The notes: generated by a model not told the origin, from the sequence alone. A DNA stretch of 64,000 nucleotides from UBA10438 sp044238605 (GCA_044238605.1 JBIICY010000002.1:248001-312000), one strand, 5' to 3'. Positions 46,345 through 55,194 are shown, numbered from the stretch's first letter. Numbers and translations: made by a program.

Positions 46345-46420
46345 TGGTGGACCCAAGCGGGATCGAACCGCTGACCTCTTCAATGCCATTGAAGCGCTCT
46401 CCCAGCTGAGCTATGGGCCC
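46345..46420 (-). tRNA. tRNA-Ala (GGC)
   Basis: Acceptor GGGCCCA pairs with TGGGTCC (one G-T), followed by A and an encoded CCA. The anticodon stem CTTCA/TGAAG closes the loop ATGGCAT, giving anticodon GGC. D-arm GCTC/GAGC and T-loop TTCGATC are normal. It is the first tRNA after the promoter at 46443-46473. Confidence 0.97.
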
Positions 46421-46442
46421 GTTTCACGTAGAAAACGGAGTG

Positions 46443-46473
46443 CAAATATAGAGGTATATCGCGCAATTGCAAA
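46443..46473 (-). promoter_or_regulatory. Full Bacteroidota-type promoter of the tRNA unit (TTTG-N19-TAnnTTTG)
   Basis: On the minus strand, TTTG (46473-46470), a 19-nt spacer, and TATATTTG (46450-46443) match both elements of the Bacteroidota primary sigma consensus exactly. The tRNA-Ala 5' end is 22 bp beyond the -7 element. It lies between the ABC exporter stop at 46479 and the tRNAs. Confidence 0.88.
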
Positions 46474-46478
46474 ACCAT

Positions 46479-48212
46479 TTATCGAATGAATTGTAAATCG
46501 CACCATCTGCGATACAAACCGTCCTTTTCCAAGAGTGATTCGTGCGAACCTGATTCGATGATCTGACCGTGGGAGAACACGTAGATCACGTCACATGTGC
46601 GAACTGTGCTCAAGCGATGGGCGATGATTACCGACGTCCTATTTTGCATGAGTCGTTCTAACGCATCCTGGATCAAATGCTCGCTTTCAGCATCTAAGGA
46701 GCTGGTTGCTTCATCGAGGAGCAGGATTGGCGGATTTTTGAGCAGCGCTCGAGCAATCGCTACGCGCTGCCGCTGACCTCCACTAAGCTTCATTCCACGC
46801 TCGCCCACAAGAGTTGAAAAACCATCGGGGAATTCTTCGATAAACTGCAGGGCATTTGCGCCCTGTGCAGCGGCACGAACTTGCTCGAACGTTGCGTCTG
46901 GCAGACCGTAGCGGATGTTCTCTTCAATGGTGCCGCCAAACAGGACGATATCCTGAGGTACAACTCCAATGTTGCGTCGGATCTGTGCTAGCGAATACTC
47001 GGAGGCCGGCTTTGCATCATAGTAGATCTCACCCGAATGCGGCTCGTATAATCGTTGGATCAATGACGCAGTAGTTGATTTACCTGAGCCGCTTTCGCCG
47101 ATAAATGCGATACGCTGGCCGGGTTCAATGCGTAATGAAAGACCCTCAACCGCCAACCGGTCCTGCCGGTCTGTGTATGCAAACGACACGTTGTGCAGTT
47201 CTATGCCACGCAAGGAAACCTGCGCGGATGCTTCACCGACATGCTCACGATCCTCTTCCATCAACTCCCTGATGCGCACAGCTGCGCCCAACGATTTCTG
47301 GATCTGTCCAAAGAGCTCGGCGAATGATCCCAGTGCTCCGCCGACAAACATCGCATACATCAGAAATGATAGCAGCTCTCCCATGGAAACATCGCCGGCC
47401 TGCACCAGACGAGCCCCATACAGAATCACAGCAGCAATTCCGCCAAAGATTGTAAAGATGATAAACGTTACGAACAGCGCCCGCAATCGTGCACCTTTTA
47501 TCGCAAGAGCGACGTTTTGTGATAGCGCTGTTGTATACCGCTCTATCTCGTGCTGTTCCTGCACGTAGGACTTTACCGATGGCAAACTTTGCAGAGTTTC
47601 CTCAACGATCGTGGAGGTATGAGCTAGAGCGTCCTGTGTTTTTGTCGACAGCGACCGCAGTCTGCGCCCGATTAGCACGGCAGCAGCAACGATCAACGGC
47701 ATTCCAACAAGAATGGGGATGGTTAGCTGCACACTTCGTGTGAGGATAAGAACGATAGAGCCGATAAGAAAGATCGACTGGCGTATCAACTGCAGCAGCG
47801 AAAATGAGAATGTCTCCTGGATCTGCGTCAGATCGCTGGAGATCCTACTCGAGAGCTCACCAATGCGGTGTTTCGAGAGGGTGGCAAGCGGTAGTTTTAC
47901 AATATGCTGAAAGAGATTTGAGCGCAGCGAAGCAATAACGCTTTCAGTTGTTCTCGACATGGTAATCGACACGATGTAGCCAAGAACGGCCTGCACTGTG
48001 AGGAGTCCGAGAAACAAACCTCCCGTCTGGTAGAGGGCAGTTGGATCGTTCGTTGTAAGTATCTGATCGATAATCGTCCCGGTCATCGCCGGAAACACAA
48101 GGCTGATACCACTGCTTGGTATCATAAACACCAAGGCAAGGATCATTTTCCATGCATGGGGCTTGTAGTGCGATAGCAGGAACGACAAAGAGTGACGGGG
48201 TCTTGTAGACAT
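46479..48212 (-). CDS. ABC exporter (ATPase fused to permease, MsbA/multidrug type)
   Basis: A 577-residue half-transporter. The N-terminal ~300 residues hold six membrane helices. The nucleotide-binding domain has Walker A GESGSGKST, signature LSGGQRQRVAIARALL, Walker B ILLLDEATSSLD and the H-loop IIAHRLSTV. The permease resembles lipid/multidrug exporters of the MsbA-LmrA group, but the substrate cannot be told. The gene starts 3 bp after the subtilase gene stop, so the two are probably co-transcribed. Confidence 0.9.
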   Translation of the reverse strand: MSTRPRHSLSFLLSHYKPHAWKMILALVFMIPSSGISLVFPAMTGTIIDQILTTNDPTALYQTGGLFLGLLTVQAVLGYIVSITMSRTTESVIASLRSNLFQHIVKLPLATLSKHRIGELSSRISSDLTQIQETFSFSLLQLIRQSIFLIGSIVLILTRSVQLTIPILVGMPLIVAAAVLIGRRLRSLSTKTQDALAHTSTIVEETLQSLPSVKSYVQEQHEIERYTTALSQNVALAIKGARLRALFVTFIIFTIFGGIAAVILYGARLVQAGDVSMGELLSFLMYAMFVGGALGSFAELFGQIQKSLGAAVRIRELMEEDREHVGEASAQVSLRGIELHNVSFAYTDRQDRLAVEGLSLRIEPGQRIAFIGESGSGKSTTASLIQRLYEPHSGEIYYDAKPASEYSLAQIRRNIGVVPQDIVLFGGTIEENIRYGLPDATFEQVRAAAQGANALQFIEEFPDGFSTLVGERGMKLSGGQRQRVAIARALLKNPPILLLDEATSSLDAESEHLIQDALERLMQNRTSVIIAHRLSTVRTCDVIYVFSHGQIIESGSHESLLEKDGLYRRWCDLQFIR

Positions 48213-48215
48213 AGG

Positions 48216-50183
48216 TTAGTGCACAACGAGAGGTATAGAGGCTACATGAGCGCCCGAGGCAATCGTAACAACGTACAGACCACTCGGCATCGGAGTGGCG
48301 GTATTGACGTGCACTGTGCCCGCCTCGTGTTCTGCTGAGATGGCAATCTCGCGTCCGTCCAGGGAGGTAACTCGAACCGAAGGCCTAACGCCAGCCCACT
48401 CGGGAGTATGGCAACTAAAGGTTCGCGTGTAGGCCGGTAGGGGCTGATTACGGACCACAAATCCTGACGTAAGCCCCTCTGGACCAGACGTTACACTGGT
48501 TATCGACGTTGGTAGCTTTACCCCGCATGCCAGATCGATCATGTTGCGGACAACCGGAAAGGTAGACTGATCGTGCGGAAATGCACGAACACGTCCAAGC
48601 ACACTGTCGGTGGCAACTAGGCGAATATCAAGCGTGTCGCCGCCAGTAAACACCTCATCAGGAAACGAAACAAAGTGCCACGGAGACTCGATTGGTGTTG
48701 CCGTAAGCGTCCACTGAGCCATTGTGGCGCGGTTGCGCACGATAACTTCTAGTCGGACAGGATTTGAGCAGAACACTGGAACAAACGCTCCCGTTGCTGG
48801 CGGCACCTGCACAATGTTTGGACGTCCAATCCCAGGGCCTAGATACTTCGCTGCTGCAACAGTACTAGCCACTCCGTGCCCCATACCACTATCACGTTCA
48901 ATGGGGAACATTGAGTTAGCATAAAGTGCATCTCGAAGCTGATGCAGTGCGAGATCGGGATAGAGACCACGCAGAACACCAAGCTGTCCGGCAACGATCG
49001 GGGTTGAAAGAGACGTGCCAGACGATCGCACGATGTTACCTGCTGGGATCTGACAGTACACTGCCATACCCTGTGCAGTGATATCTGGCTTTATTCTTCC
49101 ATCTGCTGTAGGCCCCTTACTCGAGTATGCCCATAGTGTATCTGCATTGAGAGCCATGGCACCAACAGTGATTGCGCTATCTGCATCTGCCGGGGTAATC
49201 AACGCACGGGAACGCCCATAATTACCAGCGGCAGTAACGCAGAGCATACCTCGCTGTGAGGCAAGGTTGATGGCTCGCGCTGCAAACGTTGTCTTGCCGT
49301 CGAGCAGCTCGTATGGAGTCGATTCATCTGGGAGATCAAAGTAGAAATACCCCAGCGACGACGACGAAACATCTGCACCGCTGCGTTCTAACCAGTGCAA
49401 GGCTGCAACAAACAGCTCTTCCTCAATACGTCGTTCATACCGCATGTCTTCGGACTTTGCCAACAAATAGGTGGCAAAGGGGGCAACTCCCGTGATTGTG
49501 TCATGACTCCACGCCCCAACGACTGAGAAGATCATACTACCGTGCGCGTCCTGCGGTTCCACGTCGAAGCTATCATTAGACGTAACGGTGTCGCGAAAGA
49601 TGAAATCGTACTCCGCTTCCACATTGGCATGCCGAAGCGTCGACATTTTACGCCAGCGAAACCCGTTATCGATGATACCGATGCGAGCACCCTCTCCGTA
49701 AATGCCGGCATCATGCAGCTGCTGCACATTGATAACCGAGAGCTGCTGACTGGAGAAACCATAGCGGCTGGGATAACAATCGACATCACGAGCAAGAGTA
49801 TACGAAACACTGCTGGTCGGGATCACCTGAGCAACAAACGGCAGGGCGGCAACTGTTTTCTGCTCATCAGACGTAAGTCCAACAATGACGGCATTCAACC
49901 ATACCAGCTCTGCCAGCAGTGAATCGCTCACAGCAGCGACAGCCTCCGTATAGGGGGCATGCAATGGCTGGTCCTCCGTGTTGAGCAGCGGGTCAAAACC
50001 AACAGACTTGCGCCGTTCAAGAGCCCGCGGATGATATGTTGCCAGGGTACGTTCATACAGTGTTGTGCCGGGTACAAATGCTTCTGGCCCCTTATCACGG
50101 AACCGCACTCTGCATGGAACACGTTCTTGCGCCTGCACAGCAGCAAGCTGAACAAGAATGAGTAAAACTATCATCAACCTCAT
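48216..50183 (-). CDS. Secreted subtilisin-like serine protease (S8) with T9SS sorting domain
   Basis: A 655-residue exported protease. Signal peptide ~1-19; an N-terminal propeptide-like region runs to ~150. The S8 catalytic residues are D172 (IGIIDNGF), H214 (DAHGSMIFS), the oxyanion Asn in AAGNYG (~N321) and S391 (SGTSLSTPIVAGQ). The C-terminal ~80 residues (VRVTSLDGREIAI...GLYVVTIASG) form a type A T9SS sorting domain. The frame extends to 50213, but ATG 50183 gives the normal signal peptide. It is divergent from ygfZ with 41 bp between starts. Confidence 0.92.
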   Translation of the reverse strand: MRLMIVLLILVQLAAVQAQERVPCRVRFRDKGPEAFVPGTTLYERTLATYHPRALERRKSVGFDPLLNTEDQPLHAPYTEAVAAVSDSLLAELVWLNAVIVGLTSDEQKTVAALPFVAQVIPTSSVSYTLARDVDCYPSRYGFSSQQLSVINVQQLHDAGIYGEGARIGIIDNGFRWRKMSTLRHANVEAEYDFIFRDTVTSNDSFDVEPQDAHGSMIFSVVGAWSHDTITGVAPFATYLLAKSEDMRYERRIEEELFVAALHWLERSGADVSSSSLGYFYFDLPDESTPYELLDGKTTFAARAINLASQRGMLCVTAAGNYGRSRALITPADADSAITVGAMALNADTLWAYSSKGPTADGRIKPDITAQGMAVYCQIPAGNIVRSSGTSLSTPIVAGQLGVLRGLYPDLALHQLRDALYANSMFPIERDSGMGHGVASTVAAAKYLGPGIGRPNIVQVPPATGAFVPVFCSNPVRLEVIVRNRATMAQWTLTATPIESPWHFVSFPDEVFTGGDTLDIRLVATDSVLGRVRAFPHDQSTFPVVRNMIDLACGVKLPTSITSVTSGPEGLTSGFVVRNQPLPAYTRTFSCHTPEWAGVRPSVRVTSLDGREIAISAEHEAGTVHVNTATPMPSGLYVVTIASGAHVASIPLVVH

Positions 50184-50196
50184 GCAACGCTTTTCG

Positions 50197-50204
50197 TAGG
50201 TTTG
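50197..50204 (+). promoter_or_regulatory. TAnnTTTG-type -7 element upstream of ygfZ
   Basis: TAGGTTTG matches the -7 consensus and lies 20 bp before the ygfZ ATG, in the 41-bp divergent gap with the protease gene. The -33 site is not found at 19-nt spacing. Confidence 0.45.
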
Positions 50205-50224
50205 AACTCTCAATTACACCAGCA

Positions 50225-51229
50225 ATGCAAACATCACAAATTTCTCCGGCATCGGTCGCTACAGCACGAATTTCTTCGGCTTGGCACCATCGTTCATCTA
50301 CCACGATTCTCAAGCTGTCGGGCTCGGACCGCGTAGACCTGCTTCATCGGCTTTCCACGAATGACCTTACAGGACTAAAGCCAGGCCATGGAAAGCATAC
50401 GGTGCTTGTTACCGACAAAGCACGAATCATCGACGTTCTGGCTGTGCTGCAAGGCGAGCATGAATCGTACTTGCTGTGCTCACCTGGGTATTCCACTGCG
50501 ATAACAACCTGGCTTAGAAAGTACATCATCATGGATGATGTAAAGATCAGCGATGTGAGTTCACAGTATGATGTTCTGGAATTCTGCGGACCACGCTCGG
50601 CCGAGGTCCTGGAACAAATGCTGCAGTGCGAGTGCAGCACCTTTGCCATCGATCAATGGTGCGCCATTAACACAGGTTCGTCTGATGCAATCATCACGCG
50701 GCAGCCATCAGTATGCGAAATGTCCTATTGGGTTATTGGATCAGCAGACTTCACCAGCGAGCTGAGAACAACTCTTGCCGCAAATGCAGAGCTTGTTCCA
50801 GAGCTGACGGATTCAAACTATGAGTATCTGCGAGTAACTGCAGGACTTGGCAAACACGGACATGAGTGGACAGATGCATTTAATCCGTTGGAAGCTGGCC
50901 TGCTACACTACACCTCCTTTGCAAAGGGATGCTACATCGGACAAGAGGTCATTGCCCGTCTCGACAGCTATAACAAGGTGAAACAACGTGTGATGGGGCT
51001 GGCGTGCTCCCAGAAGCTAACTCCTGGTGATAGACTCTTTGCAGAATCATCAGACATCGGTGTTGTAACAAGCGTCACGCCTTCGTGTGATGGCACATCT
51101 TGGCTTGCCCTTGGCTATGTGCGCGGAGAACATGCGCACGTCGATGCTCCCTTAGTTGCTCAGACTACAGCAGGTGCAGTTGCCGTTACGCAGCATCTTC
51201 TGCCAATGGAAGACCCGTCATGCCGGTAG
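50225..51229 (+). CDS. ygfZ: Folate-binding Fe-S assembly protein YgfZ
   Basis: A 334-residue member of the GcvT-like YgfZ/COG0354 family, which uses tetrahydrofolate in maturation or repair of some Fe-S enzymes. The diagnostic C-terminal motif KGCYIGQEV is present, preceded by NPLEAGL, and the N-terminal DLLHRLSTNDLTGLKPGH segment fits. The ATG at 50225 gives a leading stretch of about 20 residues before the conserved part. It overlaps the SDR gene by 10 bp. Confidence 0.93.
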   Translation: MQTSQISPASVATARISSAWHHRSSTTILKLSGSDRVDLLHRLSTNDLTGLKPGHGKHTVLVTDKARIIDVLAVLQGEHESYLLCSPGYSTAITTWLRKYIIMDDVKISDVSSQYDVLEFCGPRSAEVLEQMLQCECSTFAIDQWCAINTGSSDAIITRQPSVCEMSYWVIGSADFTSELRTTLAANAELVPELTDSNYEYLRVTAGLGKHGHEWTDAFNPLEAGLLHYTSFAKGCYIGQEVIARLDSYNKVKQRVMGLACSQKLTPGDRLFAESSDIGVVTSVTPSCDGTSWLALGYVRGEHAHVDAPLVAQTTAGAVAVTQHLLPMEDPSCR

Positions 51230-51954
51230 CGATAGTGATAGGGGGCGCAAGGCGCCTTGGCCGTTCGATATCCTTGCAGCTTGCAGCCAGTGGATACGAT
51301 GTAGGCATCACCTACTTCACTTCATCAGAGCAGGCGAGCACGCTAGAGCGAGAAGTCACGGATATGGGACGGGCATTCGCTGCGTCCAAGTGCGATGTCC
51401 GGCACGAAACCGACCTTGTCGCATCCTGGCAACACCTTGTTGCCGAACTGGGAACGCCAGATGTTCTCGTTGTCTGCGCTGGCGTATTCCCTGACCGCCG
51501 TCACCCAGTGGACGTATCGATCAATCACGTGGCAGACGCAATAAACGTCAATGCCTTGCCACTGGTGATACTCGCACAGCAGTATGCGTTGCTCTGCAGT
51601 GAACGCAGATCTACTGGACGCATAGTATCTCTTGGATCACTTGGCGCAGTTGAGATTTGGAACAATCGCCTTGCCTACAACATGAGCAAATCGGCTGCCC
51701 GCACTGCCGCATTATCGCTGGCACGCAGTCTAGCCCCTACAGTCAGTGTTAACATTGTGGCCCCAGGCGCAATAGCTCAGCCTGGGGATGAAACAGAATC
51801 TGATGCATCGCTGATACCAACAGAACGAATTCCAATGGGGCGTCATGGAACCGATGCCGATGTGTGCGAGGCTGTATTGTTTTTTGCATCTGCATCACAC
51901 TATATCACTGGTCAGACCATCTATGTTGACGGTGGCTACGGCCTTACGCGGTAA
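51220..51954 (+). CDS. SDR-family oxidoreductase (pteridine-reductase-like)
   Basis: A 244-residue short-chain dehydrogenase. Cofactor loop GGARRLG is the form seen in FolM/PTR1-type pteridine reductases. Other SDR marks are VCAG, the catalytic SLGS serine, YNMSKSA (Tyr and Lys) and GQTIYVDGGYGL. Sitting directly behind the folate-binding ygfZ (10-bp overlap), a dihydrofolate or dihydropteridine reductase role is attractive, but this is inference. The frame opens at 51100; ATG 51220 starts the Rossmann fold. Confidence 0.82.
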   Translation: MPVAIVIGGARRLGRSISLQLAASGYDVGITYFTSSEQASTLEREVTDMGRAFAASKCDVRHETDLVASWQHLVAELGTPDVLVVCAGVFPDRRHPVDVSINHVADAINVNALPLVILAQQYALLCSERRSTGRIVSLGSLGAVEIWNNRLAYNMSKSAARTAALSLARSLAPTVSVNIVAPGAIAQPGDETESDASLIPTERIPMGRHGTDADVCEAVLFFASASHYITGQTIYVDGGYGLTR

Positions 51955-51992
51955 TTTCGCTCTTCGTGTTGTTGAACCTTTACAATGCCCCC

Positions 51993-53876
51993 ATGCAGAC
52001 ATCTCGCTTTCTCGCGACTATACTCGGCATCTTCGCCCTCACACTGTGTTCATACGCTGGCACACTTGTAACGCTTCCCATAAGTCCAAAAGTTGGTGAG
52101 AAGATTCAACTCGAGTACACGGCCTTCGATGCAGACAAGGCAATGCTCGAGCGTAGTCCGTTACATGCTGTCCTCTATGCGTTTACATCACAGGCCGAGC
52201 TTCCGCTTGCCGTAGAAGTCGAGCTTGAAAAGCGCTCCGGACGCTGGACTGGTGCCGTGACGTTACCAAACGACGCAGTCTATGCGATTGTGAAGGTTGG
52301 CAACGGACTGATCTACGACACCAACAAAGAGCTGTTCTGGGAAATCCTGCTTCATAACGAGAAGGGGCAGCCACGAGAAGGGGCAAACATGAAGGCTGCC
52401 ATGGCTCGATATGGTCAACTGCCAGCCCCTTGCCGCATGAAGGACGATTTTACAGAGGCCCTGGAGTTTCTAAACAAAGAGACCCGGTTCTATCCAAACA
52501 ACATCGTTGCGCAATTCAACTACATCATGATCTCCAAGAGCACGGGAGATCTTACCGAGGACGAAGCAAAGGGGAAGTACCGCGAGCTCACTGGTGCTGT
52601 TAAACAGATCAATTCCCCCCTTGAAGCCATCGCGATTTCGCAGGCATATGCCGAACAGAAGAAGCAGGAAGAATCAGAACGCGTTATGACTGATGCAGCC
52701 CGCAGATTTCCAACATCTACCGCAGCAGAACAATCACAACTGCAGGAACTTGGCGCATCAAAATCTCTCGATGAGTTTGTTGGCAGAGCCACAGAGCACC
52801 TTGCAAAATGGACATCATCGCCTGCTCGTCAGAACATCATCGATGCTGTGCTTAACGCCACAACCCAGCAGGGCGGCATGCCCCAGCTTACACAGTTTCT
52901 CCTGACCACCAACGGTCTGTCTGCAAAGTCTATACATCAGGCCGTGAATTACATCGGTGCGGTTGATTCACTGCGTCCGCAGGCATTAAAGTTCATCGAC
53001 ATGGGAATCGCAGCGGCGCAGGATGTTGCTCGCAAGCCTCAGAACATGGGCATGTCGGAATGGAAAGAAGAGCAGCGCCTTGCAAGCTCGCAATTGCGCT
53101 TTGTGCAGGGGGCTATCCTACGTGCGATGGGCAAGCCAAAGGATGCCATAGCGGCCCTTGAGCTGAGTATTGAAATTGGTGGTGATGATCTCGAAAAGGG
53201 ATCAGTCGAAATGCTGATTGAACTTGAGCGCGCCAACGGCGAATCAAAGAAAGCTCTTCAGCTTGCTGAACGCGCTATGAAGCTCGGTGTTGCAACACCC
53301 AATGTTGTATCGGCATTCAGAGCATTGCTTAAGGAAAACGGCGAAGACAGCTCGGACATCGCCGAGCGCGAGGCAGAGCTTCGTGCAGACGGACGCAAGC
53401 GCATGTCGCAGCGTGTTGTACAGGAGATGCTAAACCAACAAGCCATCGATGGAACGTTCACTACACTTGATGGAAAGCCTACGAAGATCTCTGACTGGAA
53501 GGGCAAAGTTGTAATCATCGACTACTGGGCTACGTGGTGCGGTCCGTGCCGTCAGTCGTTTCCATCGCTGCAGAAACTCTACCTACGGTACAAGGACAAC
53601 CCGAACGTTGTCTTTGCGATCGTCAATGTATGGGAGCGCAGCGATGACCGAGTCCAGACCGTAAAGGACTTTATGGCTAAGAACACGTCGTTAACCTTCC
53701 CGATGTATCTCGACAAGGATGACAGCGTCGTTGGCAAGTTCGGCGTTACCGGAATACCTACAAAGTTCTACCTGGGCAAGGACGGTCGTGTTCAGTTCAA
53801 AGAGGTAGGACTTCATCCTGAGGAGCAGTTCCTCGATGAAGCGACTAATCGAATCGAAGCGTTACTGGGAATGTGA
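51993..53876 (+). CDS. Exported TlpA-like thioredoxin-fold protein with TPR-like middle region
   Basis: A 627-residue periplasmic protein. Signal peptide ~1-22, then a beta-rich domain (~25-125), a long helical TPR-like region (~130-480, with repeats such as ISQAYAEQKKQEESERVM and ALELSIEIGGDDLEKGSVEM) and a C-terminal thioredoxin/TlpA domain (~485-627). The redox motif is W515-C-G-P-C519, followed by the cis-Pro segment VTGIPTKFYLG. It probably reduces or isomerises periplasmic disulfides, with the helical part recruiting a partner. A GTG at 51966 is possible, but ATG 51993 gives the clean signal peptide. The heptamer array starts 6 bp after its stop. Confidence 0.85.
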   Translation: MQTSRFLATILGIFALTLCSYAGTLVTLPISPKVGEKIQLEYTAFDADKAMLERSPLHAVLYAFTSQAELPLAVEVELEKRSGRWTGAVTLPNDAVYAIVKVGNGLIYDTNKELFWEILLHNEKGQPREGANMKAAMARYGQLPAPCRMKDDFTEALEFLNKETRFYPNNIVAQFNYIMISKSTGDLTEDEAKGKYRELTGAVKQINSPLEAIAISQAYAEQKKQEESERVMTDAARRFPTSTAAEQSQLQELGASKSLDEFVGRATEHLAKWTSSPARQNIIDAVLNATTQQGGMPQLTQFLLTTNGLSAKSIHQAVNYIGAVDSLRPQALKFIDMGIAAAQDVARKPQNMGMSEWKEEQRLASSQLRFVQGAILRAMGKPKDAIAALELSIEIGGDDLEKGSVEMLIELERANGESKKALQLAERAMKLGVATPNVVSAFRALLKENGEDSSDIAEREAELRADGRKRMSQRVVQEMLNQQAIDGTFTTLDGKPTKISDWKGKVVIIDYWATWCGPCRQSFPSLQKLYLRYKDNPNVVFAIVNVWERSDDRVQTVKDFMAKNTSLTFPMYLDKDDSVVGKFGVTGIPTKFYLGKDGRVQFKEVGLHPEEQFLDEATNRIEALLGM

Positions 53877-53882
53877 GAACAG

Positions 53883-54008
53883 GGGACTGGGTACTGGGTA
53901 CTGATTACTGGGGACTGGGTACTGGTTACTGGGTACTGGTTACTGGGGACTGGTTACTGGGGACTAGGTATTGGGCACTGTTGTAATCCGTAATCCGTAA
54001 TCAGTAAT
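53883..54008. repeat. Degenerate 7-bp repeat array (18 units) with strand flip
   Basis: Eighteen heptamers fill most of the space between the convergent genes. The first 14 read (G/A)(G/T)(G/T)ACTG with variants (GGGACTG, GGTACTG, GTTACTG, ATTACTG, GGTATTG, GGCACTG). From 53981 the units read xxGTAAT (TTGTAAT, CCGTAAT twice, CAGTAAT), and CAGTAAT is the exact reverse complement of ATTACTG. The array therefore inverts orientation. Its right end enters the coding sequence of the ATP-grasp-like gene and supplies its stop codon. Same family as 45782-45837. Confidence 0.92.
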
Positions 54009-55194
54009 CTGTAAAGAGGCATCCCGAGCTTCCTGTCCAAGGGGCGGTGTTGTATCGCGCTCCCATCATTGGTCCTCGTCCGGTGCGTGCTAGAGACATT
54101 ACTGGCATTGGGTCTTGTTGTTCGTCGAGCCATATCAGCATGACGCGTATCTCAACGAAGTTGTTACCAAATGGTGTTGGCAGACAGGGGGCGTAGTGCA
54201 CCTTTTCCTGTAGGATCCAGCCGTCGCGCTCCGCCTCGGGTATGGCACGCACATCGTCGTGTGTCGGGGCAACGTTCACCCCTTTACCTGCAAATGCGTA
54301 CAAGGGCTTGAGGACGTAGCGATCAATATCGGCCGGTAACTCATCAAGGTCTCCAACTACATAGGCTTTGGGAACACTTGGATGATCGAGATACGGCAGG
54401 AGATACTTGCTGATCCGGAAGTACCAGTTTGGATGGCCGGCCCATTCTACATCAAGATCATCAGACCATGCAAAGCTGAGCTCTACACCTAGATCATCAA
54501 GCTCATCGATGATCGCTCGGTTAAAGACCCTGCGCAATGGCTGTAGAGATCCGTCAGTGCGGGGGAACGCAAGCCCCTTGCCATGACGCACTACATCGCG
54601 AATGTTGATGGTCTGAAGTCCGATGAGGTGCTCCATGGCCACAAAATCCGGACGAGTCTTTTGGAGGTGGGGATCTATCTCCATCAATGCAACTTCGGCT
54701 GGATCTTGGTTTGCGAAGATTGCAGTCTTTAGAAGATTCTTGTATTGCTCTGTATCAGTGCCACCAAAGAACGGTGTACAGTTCTCCAGACCATACGAAT
54801 CGATCATACGATACGCATACTCAAACTGATAGCCAAAGAGCGACGGAAACCCCTGGAGTTCAATCAGCATCGGAACGAACCGGCCACCTTGGTCCTGCGT
54901 GATAGCAAAATCAACAACAGAAAACAGTGGAACAGCGCTTTCATGAGGGACCGTGTAGCGTGGCTGCAGAGTGGCTTTCGATCGCTTGAGATTTTCGGGT
55001 GACACACACTGACGGATGATCTCAATGGATGCAGATTCGAGCTGCCGACGCAGGTCGTCGGAGACAAACACGGGCATCTCGCACAAGCGAAACTCAATAG
55101 CGAGTCCAAGGTCGCGTCCAAAGCTGGTACAAAACGCAGCGTACGATTCGTCAGTTACCCGCTCGATGAACTGTTGCTGAAGGTCAGGTCGCAT
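54001..55194 (-). CDS. ATP-grasp-like protein
   Basis: A 397-residue cytosolic protein. The C-terminal half has ATP-grasp-like phrases: RYVLKPLYAFAGKGVNV, DGWILQEKVHY and EIRVMLIWL, followed by SLARTGRGPMMGARYN, which would give the phosphate-binding and metal-ligand residues. The substrate is unknown; ligation of a carboxylate to an amine or thiol is the usual ATP-grasp chemistry. The frame opens at 55233; ATG 55194 overlaps the amidohydrolase 3' end by 11 bp and is preferred. The last residues (TDY) and the stop are encoded inside the heptamer array, suggesting the array has eaten into or extended the gene end. Confidence 0.65.
   Translation of the reverse strand: MRPDLQQQFIERVTDESYAAFCTSFGRDLGLAIEFRLCEMPVFVSDDLRRQLESASIEIIRQCVSPENLKRSKATLQPRYTVPHESAVPLFSVVDFAITQDQGGRFVPMLIELQGFPSLFGYQFEYAYRMIDSYGLENCTPFFGGTDTEQYKNLLKTAIFANQDPAEVALMEIDPHLQKTRPDFVAMEHLIGLQTINIRDVVRHGKGLAFPRTDGSLQPLRRVFNRAIIDELDDLGVELSFAWSDDLDVEWAGHPNWYFRISKYLLPYLDHPSVPKAYVVGDLDELPADIDRYVLKPLYAFAGKGVNVAPTHDDVRAIPEAERDGWILQEKVHYAPCLPTPFGNNFVEIRVMLIWLDEQQDPMPVMSLARTGRGPMMGARYNTAPWTGSSGCLFTDY

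Noticed and set aside
46154..46489. Plus-strand ORF of 111 residues over the tRNA unit
   Set aside because: It runs antisense through both tRNAs and the terminator; the translated sequence is that of tRNA complements.
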